DNA from: Oncomelania hupensis
Taxonomy: Eukaryota > Mollusca > Gastropoda > Littorinimorpha > Pomatiopsidae
NCBI GenBank assembly: GCA_036898135.1
Contig: CM072526.1
Span: 54,443,821 to 54,507,820, forward strand
Reading direction: 5' to 3'
Length of the DNA stretch: 64,000 bases
Positions within the stretch are counted from its first letter, which is position 1. Each line of letters begins with the position of its first letter. The notes under the pieces were generated by a model that saw only the letters and a program-made list of their open reading frames with translations, was not told the origin of the DNA and did no database searches. This document shows positions 56,712 through 64,000 of this stretch, in pieces. Both the position numbers and the translations under genes were made by a program.

Positions 56712-57233
56712 TGCAACAAGTATAGAACAGGCTGTGTCAATTGCAAACGGAGCAAATGTAGACAGTGCCACTTTCGACCACCAGACAAGATTCCACACAG
56801 TCTGATCACCGTCCCTTTTTCGGACTGCCTCTCTCCTACTAATAATCTGTACAAAACTCTATAATCTGTACAAACTCTCTCCATGTAATAGTCTGTACAA
56901 AACTCTATCATCTGTACAAACTCTCTCCAACTAGTAAAATGTATTACTACAAAACTCTTAATGTGACGCAGGTCGCTCTCTGTGAAACTGGCGATGTAGC
57001 TCCGAGACTGTTCCTCGACGTAGTCTTGCGGCAGCCACGTAGTCCCGATCTGTTGTTCGCTCACGAAGCAACTCTTCAGCGACTACACGCCCTTGCAGTA
57101 AACCCAAATCTATCGGGGGATGTAGTCCCAGTATGTTGGTCCCTCCCGACGCAACTCCTTGGCGGCAATCCTCGATGACTGCCTCTCGTAACGCTGACTC
57201 GCTTGTTGTAGCAGTTGAACTTTTGGCTATGAC
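56712..57233. other. Upstream of gene 2 exon; no gene confirmed
   Basis: Two similar phrases of about 90 bp apart ('gtagtcccgatctgttgttc' and 'gtagtcccagtatgttggtc') suggest an old tandem duplication. 'actctgtacaaactctctcc'-like phrases repeat at 56845-56935. Confidence 0.4.
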
Positions 57234-57665
57234 GTGGATCGCAGGCTTGGCCCCCCAAAATGTTACACTCGTTTGGTGAGGGGCGATCTCATTGAGGTAT
57301 ACAAATTTTCACATGGAATGTATAACAGTGAGTCTCCTTTCGAATACAACCTGGACGTTCGCATTCGAGGTCATAAGTTGAAACTCAAAAAGCACTATAG
57401 CAGAACAGATATTCGACGCCATTTCTTTACGAACAGAGTTGTAGACACATGGAACATGCTCCACAGCGACATTGCAGACGCCTCATCATTGAACAGTTTT
57501 AAAAATCAGATTGATACAGTTTTTAGAGATCACAAGTTTAAAACTAAAGTATGCCACCCATAAAATAAGTAAAGTGGTTGAAAAACAAGTGAACGCTACA
57601 ATACCGGACAAAGGGCAATGCTCCACAAAGTCCTGGAAGAACATAACATAACATAACAACCAAAT
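57234..57665 (+). pseudogene. CR1-like LINE 3' end with (AACAT)n tail
   Basis: RGDLIEVYKFSHGMYN, VRIRGHKLKLKKH, RHFFTNRVVDTWNML and SSLNSFKNQIDTVFRD form the well-known C-terminus of CR1-type LINE reverse transcriptases, open for 109 codons to the stop at 57563. A short UTR and 'aacataacataacataac' tail follow. Everything 5' is missing. Confidence 0.82.
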
Positions 57666-58365
57666 CTAGAGAATTCTTCAATAATATCGACCAACTAAAA
57701 TTACCAACGTTATACAAAGCTTCTTCTAACAACAATGCAAACTCAAATCAAAGGTAAATACACTCTATTATTGAATACTTTGCAAAGCGAAACGATTAGA
57801 TCTATCGTGCGCGTTTCAGACATACTATCGTTCGCGTTTCAACGTAACAGACCCCAACCTCTCTCTTGCTGGGTGACTAAGCTAGCCCATCCCTTTTTCT
57901 TCCCTCTTTTCTTACTTCTGCCTTTCCCGTCCTTTCATCTATATTTTATTTCACCCTAAATCCCTTTCCACTAACTTTGCAGCTTTTCCCTTCTCTTTCT
58001 TCTGTCTTACTGGTTCTTTCTATCCCTTCTCTCTCCCCAAAATTCGTCTCCATACAGGCAAGCCTGTGTTGGTCCCGCATGGCCAGCGGCTGGATGGTTG
58101 TTGTGGCCTGTCTAAAAATGTTACAATAGCGAATGCGGGAAGGGGGGGGGGTTGCTGGCATGAGGGGCGGCCCAGGCCTATGGACGTCACTGACTATCCA
58201 TTGTCTCTTCCCTAGCACGGCAGCATCTCAAAGGGTGACCGTTTATTTCTGCCATCGTTGAGCCTATGCTTCAATGACCACACTAACAAAAACCAAGAAA
58301 CAGAAAAGAACTTATGACAGACTGGACAAAGATATTGGACACGACTCTGACAGCGACACTGAAAC
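57666..58365. other. Intergenic, no gene seen
   Basis: Pyrimidine-rich DNA; no element recognised. Confidence 0.35.
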
Positions 58366-59056
58366 TAGACTGATTGTTGCTTTAGGTCCAGCAGACTCTT
58401 CCGAGCCAAATCAGGACCGGACAACACCCGATCCGCATAAAAGATCTGCTGAAACAACCCTAGTGGGAAAACTGTATGCCCTCCACCGGCCAGTCACTTT
58501 ACAATAAAGACATCCCACGCAGGGGACGGCTGAGGCTTTACCCCAACTAATCGAACCCCCGGTTACAAAAACAAAATAGAATACAAACATCATTATAAAT
58601 TATCAACAAAACACATACATATAAAATGCCTATATTGCTAAATAATAACATCATAGGAAGCCCTAGTGACCACCCGGCAGAAAGCGTCCAATACTCCCAA
58701 GCTGATCCAACAGACCCCATACACAAACAAGGAGTCTTGTCCAGGAAGAGTTTTCAAGAAAAAAGGTAGGTCATTGATCAAGCGAAGAAGAAGATAGTAT
58801 AGCAGAGTGATAGGAAAGAGCGGGAATGGGAAAGAGCAAATGAGGAAGACAGCGACAGTGGTAATTTAAAGCACTAAATTTCCAGAAAGTGGGGATACTA
58901 TTTATACTGACACCCCCGGCACTCCAATGGGGGTACTGTTGCCGCAGTGAATCGGTCATGCCTATAAAGGAGAGACTGGTTTTCAACTGGGGCTTTCACT
59001 TTTCCCTTTATAGGTTAGAACAATCTACAGTGGCAAGATTGCTCATGACCCCAAGG
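58366..59056 (-). mobile_element. R700 retroposon, copy 3
   Basis: Nearly the same as 18750-19437, including 'gatccgcataaaagatctgc', 'cacccggcagaaagcgtcca' and 'tttataggttagaacaatct'. The (CAAT)n tail is reduced to one 'attg' and no target duplication is clear, so the ends may have been trimmed. Confidence 0.8.
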
Positions 59057-59059
59057 GGT

Positions 59060-59935
59060 CTAGGGAGTGGAAACGATTCGAATGAATGTCTTTTTTTGGA
59101 AGACAACAGCCCTGGCCTATTATCAGTCCTTGAAGAGGACTTTGAGCTCGTTGACTGCTGCACGGCCTCAGCCGAAAGGGTTCTACCTAGATGGGGTGAG
59201 GAGGAGGGAGGTAGTGGATCAGCCAAATACGTGCAGTTGCTCATGCTTACTAAAAACCGACCAAGTGTAATTTTTCTACAGGAAACTCTTCTGAGCCCTG
59301 ATAAAATACTTCAGTTGTCTGGAAACTCTTGCTTGCAATCCAATGTTTCTCGTGGGAACGCTTTATCGTTCGTTTCGTTAGGTAGATTACCGTCCCCGGA
59401 CACGGAAGCGTATAGGGGACTTGACTAACGCTTTATGTGTTCGATCAGACATTTTATTTAGCCCAGTTACATTGACCACGCCCTTGGAGGCGATTGCAGC
59501 TCGAGTATCTTTAAAAAAAAAAAAACTTGTAACAGTCTGCTCCTTATATTTATTCCCTTCAAAAACCATTATGCAAAACTGATGTATTCAATTTGATAGA
59601 CCAACTCCCATCTCCCTTCGTGATTGTTGGGGATCTGACCGGTCACTCCCCCAAATGGGGAAGTGACCATCAGAATCCCAAAGGGAAATTTTGGAGAAAG
59701 TTGTCAATGACCTCAATTCAGATTCCCCTAGTATTGTAGCCATTTAGGAACATTTTCTAATTTAGACCCGGCCGTCTGTGACCATTCTCTTTTTTTGGAC
59801 CTGGATTGGAAACCTCATTCGTCTCTTTGTTGTGGGAGTGATCATTTTAATTTTTTTCTAAAGATCCTAGAAGATCAATCTAAGGAGCCCCAGCGGTGCT
59901 GGAATTTCAAAAAAGCAGATTGGGACCAATTGGGA
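59060..59935 (+). pseudogene. I/Jockey-like LINE endonuclease fragment, decayed
   Basis: KNRPSVIFLQETLLSPDKI (catalytic QET) at 59255-59310, then in other frames VTLTTPLEAIAARVS, PFVIVGDLTGHSPKWGS (catalytic GD) and, near 59890, RCWNFKKADWDQ. The order is that of APE endonucleases. Many frameshifts and stops. It ends where the inverted LTR begins. Confidence 0.75.
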
Positions 59936-59937
59936 TA

Positions 59938-60775
59938 CTAATTTCCTATTCATATATAAATATAACTCATAACTATACACATAGAGAAATAATTAATATT
60001 ATAAACATTCTCTGGTACAGCCTTTGGTCTGCAAGCATACATATAGGTTAAACAACAGTGGGTCCATATGGAATACAATATGGCGTCGGCCGGTCGTGGT
60101 CGCCACGTGGTCGGGCAACAATGGACTAACAATTCAATTCTAAGCAAAGCAAATTTCACAAACGCAATTCAACAATAATATCAATACATCACGATAAAAC
60201 AAAAGTATGTTCATTTACCTTTTTAACAATGTCAGGCCGTGTCTAACTTGACTGAATAGACTATTCAACAAGCCCTGCTTCCTAAGTCTGCTATGGAGAT
60301 ATTCTGTTAGAGTGTGGCTGTGTACTGCTCCTAATTTGAATGCAGAATGAATCTTCTACCTCTCTCTTGAGCCAGGCAGAACTGGTTTACCTAACCTTGC
60401 TGTGTTCCGATTGGCTGTAAATTCTAAAGGGCTGTAAAATCGAAGCGCTCTAACGTAAGCTGGATGACGTCACTACCCTGCACTTGCGTCAAGCTAGCAG
60501 AGTGTAGTACACATCAGTAATACCTTCATCGTCTGCTACGGACTAACATTACCTTAGTGTGACTACTGATTAAACAGGGCAAAAGCTATAGGGCTTTGTT
60601 TAAATCTCGGCTCTTGTTGCAGGCTCCCTCAACTGAAAAAAGGCGATGACTACTGGATTCGACCTTTTTCTACTACAGAGCCTAGTTTAACACTGCACTA
60701 TCTTAGAGTCCTATTTACAAACTAATTAGGTTGCTCTACCTGAGCTGCAATGCTATGCCAGGTAGTTATGGACAC
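59938..60775 (-). mobile_element. Ty3/gypsy LTR, inverted, truncated at its 3' side
   Basis: On the minus strand it begins TGTCCATAACTACC at about 60775 and follows the LTR at 52184 through 'gcagacgat', 'cttgacgcaag', 'gtagtgacgtca', 'gtaaatgaacatactt' and 'gaccggccgacgccat' to a TATA-rich part where it is cut by the LINE fragment. Confidence 0.75.
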
Positions 60776-61440
60776 TAGGGACAGGGTTTTACTGGACGGG
60801 GACGAATTCTGGTGCTCTGGCCCTTAGTTGTGTTGGGTGGGCGCCAGCTGATGTGTCCTCCACGAGATGACGACTCAGATAGTCTGCTCCGTGGTTCTCT
60901 TTGCCGGGGATGTACTCTATTTGGAATGAGTATGCCTGAAGGGTGAGTGCCCATCGCATCAGGCGAGAGTTCAAGGATTTGGAGGCTGCCAGGAACGATA
61001 GTGGTTGGTGGTCCCACCTGTACTGTGAAGTGTGTCCCATACATGTAGAGTTGAAACGTCTGTATGGCCCAGGCTAGTCCTAGGCATTCTTTCTCCGACG
61101 TGGCGTAGTGTTTCTCGGTGGGTCTCAGTTTCCTGCTGGCGTATGCGACAGGGAATAGCGTCTCTGGATTCTTGGGGTCGCGCTGTAGCAGTACTGCTCC
61201 GAGGCTTAACTTCCTCCGCGATGGCGATGGCCATCCATGTGTGAGTGCTGGGGGTCGGTCGATGCACTTCTTTAGGAGATTCATGTGTTGGTATCGGGCT
61301 TGACAGTCACCCGGTACGGTCCTCTCCAAGCGATGTCCAGCTTGTTGGTTCCACTTGGGAGTAAGAGTAGCACTTAATCGCCGACTTGCAGTTCTCGGTC
61401 CTTCGCGTGGCGGTTGTAGTACTTCGCCTGACGGGCCCTA
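60776..61440 (-). pseudogene. Ty3/gypsy pol remnants: integrase C-terminus then RNase H
   Basis: On the minus strand, 61437-61300 reads QAKYYNRHAKDRELQVGD, an in-frame stop, then WRGPYRV (GPY/F module of integrase) and, shifted, NLLKKCIDR. Then 61200-60790 reads LGAVLLQRDPKNPETLFPVA, TEKHYATSEKECLGLAWA and, shifted, RWALTLQAYSFQIEYIPGKE, the RNase H region. The normal order is RNase H before integrase, so the copy is rearranged as well as broken by stops and frameshifts. Confidence 0.8.
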
Positions 61441-61756
61441 GCCTTCTTCTTTAGGAGCCATTGTATCAGACAGGAAGTCCTCTCCAGGGTCCCGACAAGA
61501 AGTCCTCTCCAGGATCGCACAAACAACTGCTGCCCTGGCAAGGTTGAAGCCCATTTGGAAAAGCAAGACCATCAATTTACAGTCTAGTGGTGCCCCTACG
61601 ACCTTCGAGGTACGGGACAGGATAGGATAGGATAGGATCAGTCTACATTCCAAGGTAAGGCTGCTGCGTTCCATTGCCATCTCCATCTTCCTATACGCTT
61701 GCGAAACATGTACCTTCACAGCAGATCTACAACGAAGAATACAAAGCATGGAAATG
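61441..61756 (+). pseudogene. LINE family 2 3' coding fragments interrupted by a GGATA tail
   Basis: 'gacaggaagtcctctccagg' to 'gcccatttggaaa' matches 49118-49190. Then a LINE 3' end piece ('gaccttcgaggtacggga' plus GGATA repeats, 61600-61638) is followed by resumption at 'tcagtctacattccaa' to 'caaagcatggaaatgag'. So a second 3' end inserted into this fragment. Confidence 0.75.
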
Positions 61757-63720
61757 AGCCCTGTGGGTTCGAGCATTATTAAAAAGAATAGACCCAACGT
61801 TTCCTGGCGTGTCGTAAGAGGCGACTAACAGGGGTGATGTTAGCACGGCATCACTGGGCGAAAGTCTTCTACACAGAAGTCACCGGTCAGGGCGGAGGAA
61901 CCTCACGTTACTACAGGTTCAACGACAACGTGCTCAGGGCCAAGGCGAGCCACACTGTATTCGTGGGTTTTGGTTGTGGCCAACAGCATGGAGAGGATTG
62001 GGCACCGCCAGGTCTTTTTTGCCCAAGACATACTACATGATGACACAATCCACTAATTCCATACCGAATCGGTCGTCGCCCGGCTCAAGGACCGCGCCTT
62101 CCGTTGGCGACCAGGACGGAGGTGTTAAGTATGCTACTGATGGACAATTTAGCAAGATCCTCACGAAAAACAACATCGTCATAGGAACCTGTCAGGACCC
62201 TAACTGCGGAAGGAAAATTAGAAGAACTGGCCCACGAGTTGGACCACTATCGATGGAACTTTCTAGGCATCAGCGAACTGCGCTGGAAAGGCCTAGGTGA
62301 AACAACGACCGACAAAGGCCACAAGCTCTATTTCAACGGTAGAGATGACAGGCACGAACACGACGTTGGATTCTTGTCCACAAGAACATTCTAGCCACCT
62401 TCAGGAGTGTGAAAATTACCGCACCACCAGCCTCATCAGCCATCCCAGCAAGGTCCTCCTGAAAATAATACTCAACAGGTTGAAAACCCAAGCTGAACAA
62501 ATCATAGCTGAAGAACAAGCAGGATTCAGGGCAGGGCGAAGTACCACTGAGCAGATTTTCAACCTCAAAATAATCTGTGAGAAATACCTACAGCACCAAC
62601 AACATCTATATCATGTGTTCATAGACTTCAAGAAGGCGTTTGACCGAGTCTGGCATGCAGCTGTATGGGCAACAATGAAAGTGTACAATATCAGCCCTAA
62701 AATTATTGAAGTCATCAAAAGCCTGTATGACAAGGCTACCAGTGCAGTCCTCCACAACAGCGCCATCGGGAATTGGTTCAGAACAACAATCGGTGTGCGT
62801 CAAGGATGCCTACTCTCTCCAACACTCTTTAAAATCTTCCTAGAGCGCATCATGTCAGATGCTCTTGCAGATCACGAAGGCACAGTCAGCATAGGGGGTA
62901 GAGAGCAATCTCCAATCTTCGTTTTGCGGATGACATTGATGGATTGGCTGGAGAGGAACAAGAACTTGAACAGCTGGTATAGAGGCTTGCACTACCTCCA
63001 GAGCCTATGGTATGGAAATAAGTGCAGAGAAGACCAAAATTGTGACCAACAACACCAATGGCATCAACACGGACATCAAAGTCCAAGGCCAACTCCTCAA
63101 CACAGTGCATAGCTTAAAATATTTAGGAGCCATTGTATCAGACAATGGGTCCCGACAGGAAGTCCTCTCCAGGATCGCACAAACAACTGCTGCCCTGACA
63201 AGGTTGAAACCCATTTGGAAAGACAGGACCATCAGTCTACATTCCAAAGTAAGACTGCTGCGCTCCCTTGTTATCTCCATCTTCCTATATGCTTGCGAAG
63301 CATGGACCCTCACAGCAGATCTCCAACGAAGAATACAAAGTATGGAGATGAGGTGCTACAGAAGACTTCTGGGCATTTCCTATACCCAACACATCACCAA
63401 CGACGAAGTCCGACAGACCATCACACAAGCCATTGGACAACACGATGACCTGCTGACAGTGGTGAAGAAACGGAAACTCCGATGGTATGGCCACGTCACC
63501 AGATCATCAGGCCTTGCAAAGACTATTCTGCAAGGCACAGTGCAAGGAGGTAGAAGAAGAGGGAGACCGAAAAAGAGGTGGGAGGACAACATTCGAGAAT
63601 GGACTGGTTTGACACTGAGCGAAGCCATCAGGGCTGCTGAGGACAGAGAAAAATGGAGTATGCTGGTTAAACGATCATCTGTGGTGCGACCTCCGGATTA
63701 CGGGACAGGATAGGATAAGA
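61757..63720 (+). pseudogene. RTE-like LINE family 2, copy with a large internal deletion and intact 3' end
   Basis: Starts at the same 5' UTR as the 46408 copy ('tgtcgtaagaggcgactaac' at 61810). It jumps at about 62397 from endonuclease ('acaagaacattctagccac') straight into reverse transcriptase ('cttcaggagtg'), removing about 1.33 kb present in the other copy. RT motifs IDFKKAFDRVW, GVRQGCLLSP and, after a frameshift near 62905, the FADD region remain. The last 233 codons (63012-63713) are open to the end of the protein, with GRPKKRWEDNIREWTGL, and then a (GGATA)n tail. Confidence 0.85.
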
Positions 63721-64000
63721 TAGGATAGGAAATTAGGTTCTACAGAAGACTTCTGGGCATTTCCTATACCCAGCACATCATCAACGACGAAGTCCGACAG
63801 ACCAACACACAAGCCATTGGAGAACATGATGACCTGCTCACAGCGGTGAAGAAATGGAAACTCCGATGGTATGGCCACGTCACCATATCATCAGGTCTTG
63901 CAAAGACCATCCTGCAAGGCAGGGCAAGGAGGTAGAAGAAGAGGGAGACCGAAAAAGAGGTGAGGGAATGGACTGACTTGACACTGAACGAAGGCATCAG
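63721..64000 (+). pseudogene. Further LINE family 2 3' fragment, cut by window end
   Basis: 'ttctacagaagacttctggg' to 'actgacttgacactgaacga' repeats 63355-63625 with small deletions. It follows the tail of the previous copy directly, giving tandem LINE 3' ends. Confidence 0.8.

Overview
The window is animal nuclear DNA. Genes are split by GT-AG introns. Several kinds of LINE, SINE, LTR and DNA transposon are present, and very long di- and trinucleotide arrays fill much of the rest. The repeat families (a 'gatcctgacgctcat ... agcgctatata' short repeat, RTE-like and CR1/Jockey-like LINEs) and a Ly-6/quiver-type secreted protein suggest a lophotrochozoan, most likely a marine gastropod mollusc. 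That assignment is inference.

Host genes. (1) On the minus strand, 20485 down to 1582, ten exons with matching splice phases form one gene. The predicted 905-aa secreted protein has a signal peptide, a first ten-cysteine three-finger (Ly-6/uPAR, quiver-like) domain, an acidic Trp-rich linker, a second ten-cysteine domain and a 407-aa Ser/Thr-rich tail. (2) On the minus strand, 56710-55420, the last two exons of another cysteine-rich, probably secreted protein are present; its start was not found. (3) On the plus strand, 52082-53851, one coding exon with a short tandem peptide repeat is split by a 1543-bp solo LTR with 5-bp target duplications.

Layout. 1-20.5 kb is gene 1, its introns loaded with SINEs, LINE tails, minisatellites and a piggyBac-like relic. 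20.5-39.5 kb has no gene I recognise; it holds SINEs, two different retroposon families, a 73-bp satellite grown inside a SINE, two copies of a long palindrome and a MITE. 39.57-45.95 kb is a nest: a TTAA-flanked element contains an RNase H LINE fragment, which is split in frame by a TIR transposon, which is itself invaded by an RTE-like LINE. 46.4-49.6 kb is a second RTE-like LINE. 50.65-51.75 kb is a foldback element. 52-57 kb holds the LTR-split exon and gene 2. 57.2-64 kb is layered LINE and Ty3/gypsy debris with a second, internally deleted copy of the 46-kb LINE.

Most long open frames in the window are readings of microsatellites and are not genes. The best candidates for follow-up are the two-domain Ly-6 gene, the solo LTR in a coding exon, the nested transposon block, the foldback element, the duplicated palindrome and the SINE with joined tRNA-like and 5S-like parts.
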